Positions 34,856-48,053 of a stretch of DNA of 64,000 nucleotides are shown here, one piece after another. A program made the position numbers and the translations under genes. How positions within the stretch are numbered: the first letter of the stretch is position 1; every line of letters begins with the position of its first letter. The DNA lies in contig NC_079490.1 in NCBI RefSeq assembly GCF_020520425.1, positions 38,324,723 to 38,388,722 of the forward strand, written 5' to 3'. The DNA is from Spinacia oleracea (lineage: Eukaryota > Streptophyta > Magnoliopsida > Caryophyllales > Amaranthaceae). The notes beneath the pieces are model-generated. The model did not search any database. It saw nothing but the letters and a program-made list of their open reading frames with translations, and was not told the DNA's origin.

Positions 34856-35202
34856 TAGTTTGGATATGAAAAATGTAAATGAAGGTTTTTATTCAATATT
34901 TTTTGTGTATGGTGAACTTTAAATGAAGGTATTCTAATAGTCAATTGCTATTTTCTTTAATTGATAAATTGTTGCGAGATAACATTTTTCACACATTAAT
35001 GAAGGTCTTTTGTACGAAGTATTAAGACTAAGGTTTTTTTTTATTTTTGGCTTAATTTCAGTTTCAGGATTTCAGTTTAGTTCAGGAGCATTCAGTCTAG
35101 TCTAGTTCAGTTTAACTTAATTTTTATTTAATTCAACTTATGATTATTATTTATTATATTTTATTATTTATACATAACTTATTTTTTACTATATTTATTA
35201 TT

Positions 35203-35365
35203 TGTGAATAAACAGGAGGAGTAAGAGAGAGAATAGTGTTGTCTGTATTATTCCATATAGTACCAGGTATATATAGGATACAATAGTTAGGGTTTTACTG
35301 AACCCTAGAATATTCCGGGAATATTGACGGGGGTATAATGGGCATCCATATTATATTTCATAACA
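35203..35365 (-). repeat. 3' LTR of outer Copia
   Basis: 163 bp. In element orientation it starts TGTTATGAAATATAATATGG and ends GTTTATTCACA. The minus-strand CATCCAAGGGAG just before it (35366-35377) is the polypurine tract. Confidence 0.92.
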
Positions 35366-35516
35366 CTCCCTTGGATGTCCATTATTCAAAAATAAAATTT
35401 CTCTCTTAAAATAAAATATTTCCTAATGCGCGAACGATGGTGCCTCATTAAAAACCTTACCAGGAAAATCCAGTGGGAAAAAGCCATGGTTAAGGGAAAA
35501 AGAGTACATCGCGCAT

Positions 35517-38500
35517 CTACTCCCCCTCATGATTACATGACTTGAGATCTTTGAGACGATGCAATCCAATCTGGTAAACTAATTTCTTGAAAGTAGCAGT
35601 TGGAAGCGCCTTGGTAAATAGGTCTACCAAATTTTCACTTGAACGAATCTGCAGAACCTGTACATCACCATTCTTCTGCAGGTCATGGGTGAAGAAGAAT
35701 TTTGGTAACATGTGCTTTGTTCTATCACGTTTGGTGTATCCATCCTTGAGCTGTGCGATGCATGCTGCATTATCTTCATACATAACTGTTGGAGCTTCTT
35801 TCCCTGTGGATATGCCACAATCTTCTCGTATATGTTGAATTACAGACCTTAACCATAACGACTAGCTTCGTGGATAGCTAAAATTTCTGCATGGTTAGAA
35901 GAAGTAGCTGCAATAGTTTGCTTCATGGAACGCCAAGAAATGGCAGTACCACCACATGTGAAAACATATCCTGTTTGTGATCGAGCATTATGGGGATCAG
36001 ACAAATAACCTGCATCTGCAAAACCAATTAAGTCTTCTTTGGTCTGGTTAGGAAAGAATAATCCCATATCTTTCGTTCCTTGGAGGTAACGAAGTACATG
36101 TTTTATCCCATTCCAATGCCTTTGAGTTGGACATGAGCTAAACCTTGCTAACAAATTTACTGTAAATGATATGTCGGGTCTCGTATGACTAGCAAGGTAC
36201 ATCAATGCCCCTATTGCACTTAAGTATGGTACTTCAGGACTAATGATATCTTCATCGTTTTCTCGAGGGAGAAATGAGTCTTTATCTATATCTAGTGATC
36301 TTACAACCATTGGGCTACTCAGCGGATGTGCTTGGTCCAAAGAGAATCTTTTCAGTACCTTTTCTGTGTATGTTGTTTGATGCACAAGGATTCCATTCTT
36401 AGGTGCTCAATTTGTAGGCCTAAGCAAAATTTTGTCTTTCCAAGATCTTTCATCTCAAATTCTTTCTTCAAATATTCCACTGTATGTGATATCTCTTCAG
36501 GAGTCCGAATAACGTTTAAATCATCAACATACACTGCAATTATTACGAATCCTGCTCCAAATCTCTTTATAAAAATGCATGGACTGATGGGGGTCATTCT
36601 TATACCTTCCTTTAACAAGTACTCACTTAGGCGATTATACCACATACGCCCTGATTGTTTCAATCCATAAAGAGATCTATTTAATTTTATGCAGTAATGT
36701 TCTCGAGAACTAGAATTTGCTGCTTCTGGCAGTTTATATCCTTCTGGGACTTTCATATAAATGTCAATGTCCAGTGGCCCATATAAGTAGGTTGTGACTA
36801 CATCCATTAAACGTAAATCCAGTCCTTCTCTAATTGCCAGACTGATAAGGAATCTGAAAGTAGTTGCGTCCACCACAGGAGAGTATATTTCTTCATAATC
36901 GATTCCAGGTCTTTGTGAGAATCCTTGTGCAACTAAACGTGCCTTGTACCGCACAATTTCTCCATCTTCATTCTTCTTTCACACAAAGACCCATTTATGT
37001 CCCACTGGTTTTACACCTTTAGGTGTACGGACTACTGGTCCAAATACTTCTCTCTTTGCAAGAGATTTTAATTCTGCCTCAATTGCTTCCTTCCATTTTG
37101 GCCAATTATCACTTTGTGTACACTCTTCAATAGACTTTGGTTCTTGATCCTCATTTTCATCCATAACATCAACTGCTACATTGCATGCAAAAATTTCATC
37201 GACGTCGATTTTATTTCGGTTCCATTTTATTCCAGACATGACATAATTAATTGATATCTCTTCATTATCAGGTACCTGAATTTCTTCATTCGTCATGTCT
37301 AAAGTCTCTTCTGGAGATTCTTCAAAATTCTTTGTTTCCTCGTTCTGGCCATTATTAGTCGCCGCTCCTTTTCTTTTACGAGGATTCTTATGTTTGGAAC
37401 CAATAGGTCTACCACGCTTCAGGTGTGCTGTAGACTCACTAGCAGTTTGATATTGTCCTGCTGGGACATCAATTTTAATTGGAGCATTTACAGCTGGTAT
37501 ATGTGACTTGGTCACTCTATTTGGGTCAGTAAATGCGTCTGGCAATTGATTTGCTAAGTTTTGTAAATGAATTATCTTTTGTACTTCTAATTCACATTGT
37601 TTAGTACGAGGATCAAGATGAGACAATGATAATTCATTCCAACTGATTTCTTTCTCCAGCTGTGTATTTTCTCCCCCTAATGTTGGAAAGACTTACTCAT
37701 TAAAATGACAGTCTGCAAATCGAGCCTTAAAAAGATCCCCTGTAGATGGCTCTAGATATTTAATTATTGATGGGGATTAAAATCAAACATATACTCCTAA
37801 CCTCCTTTGAGGGCCCATCTTAGAACGCTGTGGTGGAGCAATTGAGACATATACAGCACATCCAAAGATTTTCAGATGGGAAATATTCGGTTCCTGACCA
37901 AAAACTAATTGTGATGGGGAGAACTTTTGATTACTCGTTGGCCTGATGCGAATTAATGCTGCTGTATGTTATATAGCATGTCCCCAAGCAGAGATTGAGA
38001 GTTTGGACTTCATAAGTAATGGTCTAGCAATCAACTGGAGACGCTTGATTACTGATTCAGCCAGACCATTTTGTGTATGAACATGTGCTACAGGATGTTC
38101 AACACTTAGCCCAATGGACATGCAATAATCATCAAAGGCTTGAGAAGTGAATTCACCAGCATTATCAAGACGAATTTCCTTCATAGGGAAATCTGGAAAA
38201 TGTGATCGTAATCTAATCAATTGAGCAAGTAGTCTCGCAAACGCCAAGTTACGAGTTGATAACAAGGATACATGTGACCATCTACTAGATGCGTCAATTA
38301 AAACCATAAAATATCTAAATATTCCACACGGTGGGTGAATTGTCCCACAAATATCTCCTTGTATACGTTCCAGAAAATTGATAGATTCAAAATTTATTTT
38401 AGCTGGTGAAGGCCGTATTATCAACTTTCCTTGTGAGCAAGCAACACATGAGAAATCATTAGGAATAATCTTCTGGTTCTTCAATGAATGTCCACATGAA

Positions 38501-39091
38501 TTTTCAATTATTTTTCGCATCATTATTGAACCGGGGTGGCCCAACCGGTCATGCCAAACAGTGAAATTATCAGTAAACTTCTGGTTTACTGTGGCATATG
38601 TTTCAATTGTATTGATTTTAGTGTAGTACAAACCAGTGGAGAATGCAAGTAATTTCTCCAAAATATGCTTAGTGCCTTGGGTAATACCGGTGATGTGAAG
38701 GTATTCAAAATTTCCTTCACTTATTGTCTCAACGTGATATCCATTATGTCGAATATCTTTGAAGCTCAATAAATTTCTTTGAGACTTGGGAGAATATAAT
38801 GAATCAATGATTTCAAATTTCGTTCCCATAGGCAATAATATGTTAGCTCTTCCGAAGCCTTCAATTATCTTTGTACTACCTGATATAGTACTCACACTAG
38901 TTTCTTTCATTGTCAAATGAGAGAAATATATCTTGCTTTTCAGTATGGTATGAGTAGTTGCACTGTCTGCTAAGCATAAATCTTCACCATTCATTGCTAA
39001 CTGAACTTGAGGGGTATTCATGTTCTTCAAATTAATGAAATCAATAAGAATAACTTAATAACCGAAATTTAATAATGTCATATAAAATTAT
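35517..39091 (-). pseudogene. Outer Copia pol: protease, integrase, RT, RNase H, disrupted
   Basis: Open blocks, minus strand: 39030-37969 has protease LADSATTHTI and GAG-pre-integrase WHDRLGHPGS, then integrase HVHTQNGLAESVIKRLQ. 37626-36979 is the linker and RT start. 36954-36352 is RT (RYKARLVAQGFSQRPGIDYE, YVDDLNVI near 36530). 36385-35849 and 35783-35517 are RNase H (GFADAGYLSDPHNARSQTGY; MYEDNAACI). The catalytic YVDD is kept, but at least four frame changes or stops separate the blocks. Typical Copia order (INT before RT) is clear. Confidence 0.88.
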
Positions 39092-40509
39092 TGTTAGGTT
39101 ATGATTCATATGACAAAACATAAATCATGCGGAAAAACCATAAAGCCAGGTAAGCATATTATTTACACATAATCATTTAGCATAGTTTAGATGCATACAC
39201 TTTGTTGCGTGCCCTCCCTAGCTGCGCCCGAACCGAACAAGAACAAGTCTTTAGGACTACAAGTGTCGTCCCTCCGTAGATAGTCCACAGCACATCCAGA
39301 TCCGCCTTAAGCTTGATCAACTAGAATCGCCCTTAAGGTACTTGGAATTTTCGGCTAGTTGTAGGCAATTGTGTGACTGAATTTGCTCTCAAAATCACTT
39401 TGAATACTTGAATACTCGATGTAAATTATGAGCCCTTAACTCATATTTATAGACCATGGAATAAGTAATCGAATCCTACTAGGATACGAATTAATTAAAT
39501 TAGAATCCTAGTAGAATTCTTATTTAATTAATTTATCTTTTAGGATTAGCAATTTAATCATTAAACAAATCCTATACTCTTCAGGTTTCTTATGTGAACA
39601 CAAACTCTACACGAGCATGACCCGCAAGCGTGCAGGCCATGCCCGCGCACAGCCCACACGGCCGCTCGGCCCACGCGAGCTACAAGCCCACGCGAGCAGC
39701 AGCAATGCTCGCAGCCCACTGCTCGCAGCTGCGCGCGCTGCCACGACCTGTTGGGCCTGGCCTTGCGCTGGGCCTGGGGTGGCCTTGGCTGCTCGTGTGG
39801 CGCGCATGGCTTGCTGGGCGATGGCCCGGCTTCGTGATGGGCCTTCGTCTGGCAGGCCTCGTCCGATGCTAATTCGTACGATACGCTTTCGATTAAATTC
39901 CCGATTCCGGATTTTATTTCCGATACGAACAATATTTAATATTTTCGATTCCGGAATTAATTTCCGTTTCGAACAAATATTTAATATTTCCGTTTCCGGA
40001 ATTATTTTCCGATTCCGATAATATTTCCGATTCTGACAATATTTCCGTTTCCGGCAATATTTTTGATTCCGGCAATATTTCCATTTCCGATAATATTTTC
40101 CGATACGTACCATGTTTCCGTTTCCGGCAACATCTACGACTTGAATAATATTTATATTTTCGATACAATCCATATTTCCGTTTCCGGCAATATCATCGTT
40201 TCCGGAGTATTCATTTCTTGCCTGTGACGATCTCAGCTCCCACTGAAACCAAGATCCGTCGATTCCGAATATCCATAGATGGAGTATTTAATGCTGATCC
40301 GTTTACGTACTATTTGTGTGACCCTACGGGTTCAGTCAAGAGTAAGCTGTGGATTAATATAATTAATTCCACTTGAACTGAAGCGGCCTCTAGTCAGGCA
40401 TTCAGCTCACTTGATCTCACTGAATTATTAACTTGTTAATTAATACTGAACCGCATTTATTAGACTTAATATTATATGCATACTTGGACCAAGGGCACTA
40501 TTTCCTTCA
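39092..40509 (-). repeat. 3' LTR of inner Copia
   Basis: 1418 bp. In element orientation it runs TGAAGGAAATAGTGCCC to CATAACCTAACA. It contains a GC-rich block (39610-39870) and a TTTCCG-type short tandem array (39890-40200). The minus-strand AAGTGGGAGAC next to it (40510-40520) is the likely PPT. Confidence 0.9.
39890..40200. repeat. TTTCCG/ATATTT short tandem array in inner Copia LTR
   Basis: About a dozen degenerate copies of a ~20-bp word such as GGCAATATTTCCGTTTCC lie here. The other LTR (48860-49145) has the array with one unit fewer. CCGGAAT palindromes recur within it. Confidence 0.75.
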
Positions 40510-41370
40510 GTCTCCCACTTAACCTTAGGGACAAGTGTGCATTTACCTAATTACTTTGTCGCTCGATGCTTGCTCTTGAACATAAGGTAAGAGTTGTCAT
40601 ACTTATTATGTCCAGAGGTGTTTCTCGATTTCAGAGTTCAACTGATCAAATAAACAGATAATCATAGCCTATGATTCATCCGAGCACGGCCATGCATTTT
40701 ACAGTTTCTAGCTCTCCGAGTGGCCTTGTACAACTTTTAAGCATCTCATCCCGATTTATGGGAGGACAATCCCAATCTTGCAATCTTGAGATTAGACTTC
40801 GTTTGATAGGTGATTACCTGAGCGTTGCCTTTATAGCCTCCTTTTACGGTGCGACGGTTGGTCAACGTTAAAGTAACCAGTTCTCAAACAAGTAATCTCA
40901 AATCACTCAGGTATTGAGGATTTAGTGTCTAATAATTTTAATGAAATTTACTTATGACAGATTTTCATCTCTTACAGTAAAGTTTCATAGGTCTATCCGA
41001 TACTAGTCTTCCCAAAGTATCTATGCAAATGATTTTGACATTGCCATGTCCACATAGTTCAAGAAACAGAACTACTAGTCATCTTGCATTCTAGTCGTCT
41101 AACGTTTTCTATGCGTCCAATTTTATAGAAAACTCCGACCAGGGACCATTTTCAACCTTTGACATTCAAGTTCACTTGATAGACATTTCTTAGTCACAGA
41201 ACTGGTCCTGACAGTCTATCTTGAATATATCGTCAAATTGAAGGGACTCATCATTTAATAAACCACAAATTAAAGGGAAAAATGAATTCTATTCATTTAT
41301 TGTGAATGATTAACCAATAATGTTTTACAAAGAATTAAACTCTAAAACTTTAAAACATTAAAAAAGGACA
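40510..41370 (-). other. Inner Copia 3' untranslated region
   Basis: Non-coding stretch between the pol stop codon at 41371 and the 3' LTR. No ORF with recognisable homology. Confidence 0.6.
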
Positions 41371-44245
41371 TCAAAGCCATTCTCCAATATGCTTGATTCC
41401 CATAGCTGCAGTATGCGAGTTGTGCTTCGCCTGCGGCAGAGGTTTAGTCAATGGATCTGATATGTTGTCATCAGTTCCAATCTTGCTTATCTCGACTTCT
41501 TTTCTTTCAACGAACTCTCGTAGAAGGTGAAATCTACAAAGTACATGCTTGACTTTTTGGTGGTGTCTAGGCTCCTTTGCCTGTGCAATAGCTCCGTTAT
41601 TATCACAATACAGGGCTATTGGTCCTTTAATGGAGGGGACTACACCAAGTTCACCTATGAACTTCCTTAGCCATATAGCTTCCTTTGCTGCTTCATGTGC
41701 AGCAATGTACTCCGCTTCAGTTGTAGAATCCGCAATGGTGCTTTGCTTAGCACTTTTCCAGCTTACTACTCCTCCGTTGAGGCAGAAGACAAACCCAGAC
41801 TGTGATCTGAAATCATCTTTTTCGGTTTGGAAACTTGCGTCCGTATAGCCTTTAACAATTAATTCATCATCTCCACCATAGACCAGGAAGTCATCTTTGT
41901 GCCTTTTCAGGTACTTCAGAATATTCTTGGCAGCAGTCCAATGTGCCTCTCCTGGGTCTGACTGGTATCTACTCGTAGCACTGAGTGCGTACGCAACATC
42001 CGGGCGTGTAAATATCATAGCATACATAATTGAACCAATCAATGATGCATATGGAATCCCATTCATTCGTCTACGCTCATCAAGTGTTTTTGGGCACTGA
42101 GTCTTGCTTAGAGTTATTCCATGAGACATGGGTAGGTAGCCTCGCTTGGAGTCTGCCATCTTGAACCTATCAAGCACCTTATTGATATAAGTGCTTTGAC
42201 TAAGTCCAATCATCTTTTTAGATCTATCTCTGAAAATCTTGATGCCCAATATGTACTGTGCTTCTCCTAGATCCTTCATCGAAAAACATTTCCCAAGCCA
42301 AATCTTGACAGAGTTCAACATAGGAATGTCATTTCCGATAAGTAATATGTCATCGACATATAATACTAGGAAAGCAATTTTGCTCCCACTGACCTTCTTG
42401 TATACACAAGATTCGTCTGCGTTCTTGATGAAACCAAAGTCACTGACTGCTTCATCAAAACGTATATTCCAGCTTCTGGATGCCTGCTTCAATCCGTAGA
42501 TTGATTTCTTTAGCTTGCATACCTTTTTAGCATTCTTTGGATCCTCAAAACCTTCAGGCTGTGTCATAAACACAGTTTCTGTTAAAATATCGTTTAAGAA
42601 AGCGGTTTTGACATCCATCTGCCATATTTCGTAATCGTAATATGCAGCGATTGCTAACATTATCCGAATAGACTTTAGCATTGCAACTGGTGAAAAGGTT
42701 TCATCGTAATCCACACCGTGGACTTGCCTGTAACCTTTTGCAACCAATCTAGCTTTGAAAACTTCAAGTTTCCCATCCTTGTCTTTTTTTAGTTTGAAAA
42801 CCCATTTGCTTCCAATGGCTTGGTAGCCATCTGGCAAATCGACCAAATCCCATACTTGGTTTTCTGACATGGAGTCTAATTCAGATTGCATGGCTTCTTG
42901 CCATTGCTTGGAGCTAGGGCTCGTCATAGCTTGTTTGTAAGTCGCAGGTTCATCACTTTCAAGTAATAGAACGCCATAGCTCTCGTTCGTCAAAATACCT
43001 AAGTACCTTTCCGGTTGAGATCTATATCTCTGCGATCTACGCGGGGTTACATCTCTAGATAGACCATGATTCTCACCAGATAATTCTAAAGATCTCTGAG
43101 TTTCATCTTGAATGTCATCTTGAGCATTCTCTAGAGTTTGTTGTTCGACTCGAATTTCTTCGAGGTCTACTTTTCTCCCAATTGTCATTTTGGAAATGTG
43201 ATTCTTTTCCAAAAAGATACCATCTCGAGCAAAAAACACCTTGTTCTCAGATGTATTGTAGAAGTAATACCCCTTTGTTTCCTTTGGATAGCCCACAAGG
43301 ATACATTTGTCAGATTTTGGATGAAGTTTGTCTGAAATTAATCTTTTGACGTATACTTCACATCCCCAAATTTTAAGAAAAGACACTTTTGGAGGCTTTC
43401 CAAACCATAACTCATATGGAGTCTTTTCAACAGCTTTAGACGGAGCTCTATTTATAGTGAGTGCAGCTGTATTTAGTGCATGTCCCCAAAATTCTATTGG
43501 AAGTTCGGCCTGACCCATCATTGACCTAACCATGTCTAGCAAGGTTCTGTTCCTCCGTTCCGACACACCGTTCCATTGTGGTGTTCTAGGAGGAGTCAAT
43601 TCTGATAGAATTCCACATTCTTTCAGATGGTCATTAAATTCATAGCTCAGATATTCACCGCCTCTATCAGACCGCAGTGCCTTAATCTTCTTGCCTAATT
43701 GATTCTCTACTTCACTCTGAAATTCCTTGAATTTATCAAAGGATTCAGACTTATGCTTCATTAGGTAGACATAACCATATCTACTGAAGTCATCAGTGAA
43801 AGTGATAAAGTAGCTGAAACCACCTCTAGCATTTGTACTCATTGGTCCACATACATCTGTATGGATTAAACCCAATAGTTCAGTTGCTCTTTCTCCAACT
43901 TTAGAGAAAGGTTGCTTTGTCATTTTGCCAAGTAAACATGATTCGCACTTACCATAATCCTCTAAGTCAAATGGTTCTAGAATTCCTTCCTTTTGAAGTC
44001 TTTCCATGCGTTTCAAGTTAATATGGCCTAATCGACAATACCACGGATAGGTGAGATCTGAATCATCCTTTTTGGCCTTTTTGGTATTTATGTTATAAAC
44101 TTGTTTGTCGTGATCTAATAAATAAAGTCCATTGACTAATCTAGCAGATCCATAAAACATCTCTTTAAAATAAAACGAACAACTATTGTCTTTTATTAAA
44201 AAGGAAAATCCCTTAGCATCTAAGCAAGAAACATAAATGATGTTT
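41371..44245 (-). pseudogene. Inner Copia pol: integrase, RT, RNase H (929-codon frame)
   Basis: The frame is open from upstream of MFYGSARLVNGLYLLDHD (44160) to 41371. GAG-pre-integrase (WYCRLGHINLKRMERLQKEG) precedes the integrase core: HTDVCGPM, ALRSDRGGEYLS and NGVSERRNRTLLD supply D, D and E. RT follows (VAKGYRQVHGVDYDETFSPV, TAFLNDILTETVFMTQPEGF, catalytic LYVDDILLIG near 42355), then RNase H (GYTDASFQTEKDDFRSQSG, TEAEYIAAHEAAKEAIWL). All catalytic residues I can check are present. The 85 bases up to 44245 are open in this same frame (VPSLTKNIIYVSCLDAKG), so only one frameshift near 44265-44275 separates it from gag-protease. Confidence 0.92.
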
Positions 44246-45361
44246 TTAGTAAGACTTGGAACATGGAAACATTCTTCCGGCCAGTTCCAAAACTAGCCCA
44301 GAGGGCAACGACAAATAATAAGTTCCTACAGCTAATGAAGCAATCCGTGCTCCATTTCCCACTCGTAGGTCGACTTCACCCTTGCTTAATTTTCTACTTC
44401 TTCTTAGTCCCTGAGAATTGGAACATAAGTGTGAGCCACAACCTGTATCTAATACCCAAGAAGTTGAATTAACAAGTGTACAGTCTATAACGAAAATACC
44501 TGAAGATGGAACGACTGTTCCGTTCTTCTGATCTTCCTTTATCTTTGGACATTCTCTTTTGTAATGGACTATTCCATCACAATAAAGACAGCTTGATGTG
44601 GATTTGTCCTGCTTTGATTTAGCATTGCCTTTGGACTTTCCACTTTTCTTGAACGGTATCCCTTTAGCCTTGAGTAAATCTTTGGCTTCACAGTCCAGTA
44701 TTATCTCAGCCTTTCTGACAAGGTGAACAAATTCTGCAACTGTTTCTTTTCTTGGTTCACTTAGGTATAGTTGCTTGAAGCGACCAAACCCATTGTGAAG
44801 TGAATTGAGCAAGATAGAGACTGCCATCCTTTCGCTTATTGGTGTTCCTAGCAGGCTTAGGCTATCGAAATATGAAAGCATAAGATCCACATGGAACCTT
44901 AGTGGGACGCCTACCCTTTGTTTAGTGCGAAGGAGCTGAACATGTGTTTCTTGGACTTCCATCCTATAACACTTGTTGGGAGAACTAACCTTTAGACCAG
45001 ACATTGATTCAATCAACTCATGGACGTTCAGGTCCCTGTCCTCCGTGCTTGCACGACAGATATCCCTCAGATTCTTGATGAGCGTAAAAGGTTCATAAGC
45101 TACAAACCTTCTAGCCCATTCATCAGGGATATTGTTCAGCATGAGACTCATAACCTTTTTGAGATCCGCATCCCAGGCGGAAAATCTTTCAGGGGTCATG
45201 CCTCTGGCATAGTAGCTTGGCATGGGATGTAATAGTACATACTCAAGTCCATTGAGTCTGACTATTTCAACTAGCTTAGCTTCCCATTCAAGAAAATTTG
45301 TTAGGTTCAGCTTGACCATAAGCTCAGAACCCATGATGATGTTTTGATTGTTGTTTGCCAT
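44246..45361 (-). pseudogene. Inner Copia gag and protease, ends at frameshift
   Basis: The start MANNNQNIIMGSELMVKLNL at 45361 is the natural gag start; the open frame further upstream is leader. UBN2-type gag follows (NLTNFLEWEAKLVEIVRLNG), then a zinc knuckle CLYCDGIVHYKREC and an aspartic protease site SWVLDTGCGSHLCSNSQGL. The frame derails after LPSGLVLEL and ends at 44246, while the correct continuation is in the next frame. This is a single-base-type lesion in an otherwise intact gag-pol. Confidence 0.88.
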
Positions 45362-48039
45362 AGTTAAAAATACAATTGAAAAGAATAAACAAATAAATAA
45401 CCATTCACAGTTTCTCTTAATAAACTTAAATTCTAGCATACATGCATAATTCAATGTTCATTAAGCATTTTATTCAAGTTATGTGTTCCGGCAGGTGTGA
45501 ATAAAATTATTCCAAGATCCTAAAATCCATTGAAGAATTAAGCACATTATGTATTTAGACTCAATTCTAAAATCTTTTAGGTAAGCAAAAGCCTTTTGCT
45601 AATAGTCTAGAAACTACTCTTGGTTGATAGGCACGTCTAAGAACTTATTAGGTAAACCTATCGATTTTGCCACGACATAAAAGGACTCCTTACTTATATC
45701 GTTGAGTCTCACCAAAACTAACATGTACTCACAATTATTTGTGTACCTTACCCCTTTAGTATCGATAAGTAACACCTCGCTATGGCGGAAAACTATTACT
45801 AAGATCGATGAAGAAAGGATATCCAAGTAAGTGTTATTTTGGCATGGCACCTTTTAACTCAATTTTTAAGTTTGGAACTTAAGGCTCTAACTATGTTGGT
45901 TAGATTTTAAGTGAACTAAAACCTTAATCATGCAACATAATTAAGCTTTGATCTCATGCATATTTAAGACATATTTAAAAGCAATAAATAACTTAAAACA
46001 TGCATAAGATAAATGTGATCTAGTATGGCCCGACTTCATCTTGAAGCTTCAACTTCAAATTCCGTCTTGAAAATCTCCGTGGGAGGCGCCATTTTCTTCA
46101 AATAGGATAAGCTATAATTGAACTAATTACAACTATTTGATGGTACACAGACCATATTTGAATTGAAAAACAATTTTGGTACTTTAGACCAATTACATTC
46201 AAATTAATGGTACGCAAACCATATTTTCTATCCTATTTGGGCCATACTAGTCACTTCATAACCTGCAAAACAGTACATATACAATATATATCATTCACCC
46301 ATTCATTATCATGAATGGCCCACATAGCTGGTTAGTAAAACATGTTATGCATCACATAAATATTTGCAGCAATTAATTAAGGGCACCAATAATCTACCAA
46401 TTATTCAGTCCTTATTAATTCTAATCAAGTTGTTTAACCTTAAGGGATTTGTAGACCTAATCAAGAGTTTATGACTAAGATTTCTCCCAGTTAAACCAAT
46501 AACTTTATATGCTTTACTAATTTTAAACATAAAAATGTATTTCTAGTCTAACCGGAAACATACAAGTTTAATTAAAATTTAAAGCTCATATAAAATTATA
46601 ATTGAATCCATTTATTTAATTTATTTTCAGTTGAATTAAATGAATTTAAATTAATTCAAGGATTTAATTTTAGTAAAATAATTAGTATAAAATAACATTT
46701 ATAATAATTATAATATTCAAAATTAAACTCCAAGAAAACAATTTAAATTATCAATTTTAAAGTTAATTAAAATTATTTCCGAACTGAAAATTCAAAAGTA
46801 AATCAAAACGTACCAATCGTCGCAAGACGAGGCACCCCATCAAGCCACGAGGCAGCGCGCCCCGCTCGATCGATCGTTGCACAAGGCAGACACAGCCACA
46901 CGCCACAGGCAGCCACACGCCACACGCACTCGGGCCATTGCTGGCCACGCTGCGCGCAGCCTTGTGCTGTGTCGCGTGTTGTTGCGCAGGCTAGCGCGCC
47001 GAGCGAGGGATCGCTCCCTGCTCGCGCGTTTTGCTTGCTTGCTGGGCGAGCCAGGTGCGCTGTGGCGCGGCAGCATCGCTGCCCACACGCGTCTTGCTCG
47101 TCGCTCGTGCCATGCATCGTTGCCTCGCCCATCGCATAGAACACACGGCACACACGCACAGGCTCCCTTGCCTCTTGCGTGCGCCATGCGCTATGTTGCT
47201 CGCTGCATTCGTACCGCATGGGAGACGAGCTCCCTTGCTCGTCGTCGCGTGCCCGCACTATACAACACCCCTTAAGGGTAACACGTAGCTTCCATTGCTT
47301 TGTGCGTGCAACATTAATGAGCGTTTTCATAAAAATTTAAAATTTTTAATTCAAAATTAATGACAAATTAATAAAACATATTAATTTCATAATTTTAGGG
47401 CGAAAAATCGAAAATTTATTAATCAATTAATTTACGATTAACATGGATTCAAATCTAGGTCATAAAAATTAAAAATTTAACATAAATTAACAATTTTTAT
47501 GGTGGATTTTAATCATAGATACCTAATTAAATTATTAATTAATTATGAAAATCAAATTAATTCTAAATTATTCGAATTTCAACAAATTAATCATAATTAC
47601 AAATTAGGTTGTATAATTAACAAGGCTAGGCATTCAAACTTGTTAAACATATACTGTAGGTCAATCAAAAATTCAAGATTTATCAACAAGAATCGCAAAT
47701 ATTTAATTTAACATCTTAAATTTGCAAACTTTTGCGTTCAAAAAACTAAAACCTCCGAAAAGTCATAGTTAGGCTTCGAATTTGGGAATTCTGGGTTCGG
47801 CCGAAAAACATTATTTTTGTCAAAAATTTAGAATGCCTTTTACATGCGGAATTGACACAAAAATCATTCGATTTGGATGAGTAACGAAGAAACTGCCGAA
47901 AAACTGCGTACATATAATTAAATAAACGCATTTTTGCAATTAATTAACAATTACGAAAATTAATCACCCCTTTTAATTCCTTGCAAATTTGTGAAATTTA
48001 ACCATGTTTATGCAATTTAGATTATGAAAATAATAAGAG
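45362..48039 (-). other. Long leader of inner Copia with GC-rich island
   Basis: 2.7 kb between PBS and gag with no gag-pol coding sequence. It is very AT-rich except 46800-47290, which is GC-rich, with overlapping open frames on both strands. Those frames are rich in Ala, Arg and His and look like a composition effect, not genes. A 3-6-base word set (GCGTGC, GCTCGC) is shared with the LTR GC block. Confidence 0.6.
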
Positions 48040-48052
48040 GCTCGTGATACCA
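48040..48052 (-). promoter_or_regulatory. Inner Copia primer-binding site
   Basis: On the minus strand TGGTATCACGAGC follows the 5' LTR after one base. It differs from the canonical initiator-tRNA-Met PBS (TGGTATCAGAGC) in the 3' part. Confidence 0.8.
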
Positions 48053-48053
48053 C

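Noticed and set aside
39561-40173. 188-aa and 134-aa ORFs in the inner Copia LTR
   Set aside because: Composition and tandem-repeat artefacts (repeating NRKYCRK-type peptide); equivalent ORFs in the other LTR.
46763-47330. Long overlapping ORFs on both strands in GC-rich DNA
   Set aside because: Few stops because of GC content; Ala/Arg/His-rich in every frame, no domain, inside a Copia leader.
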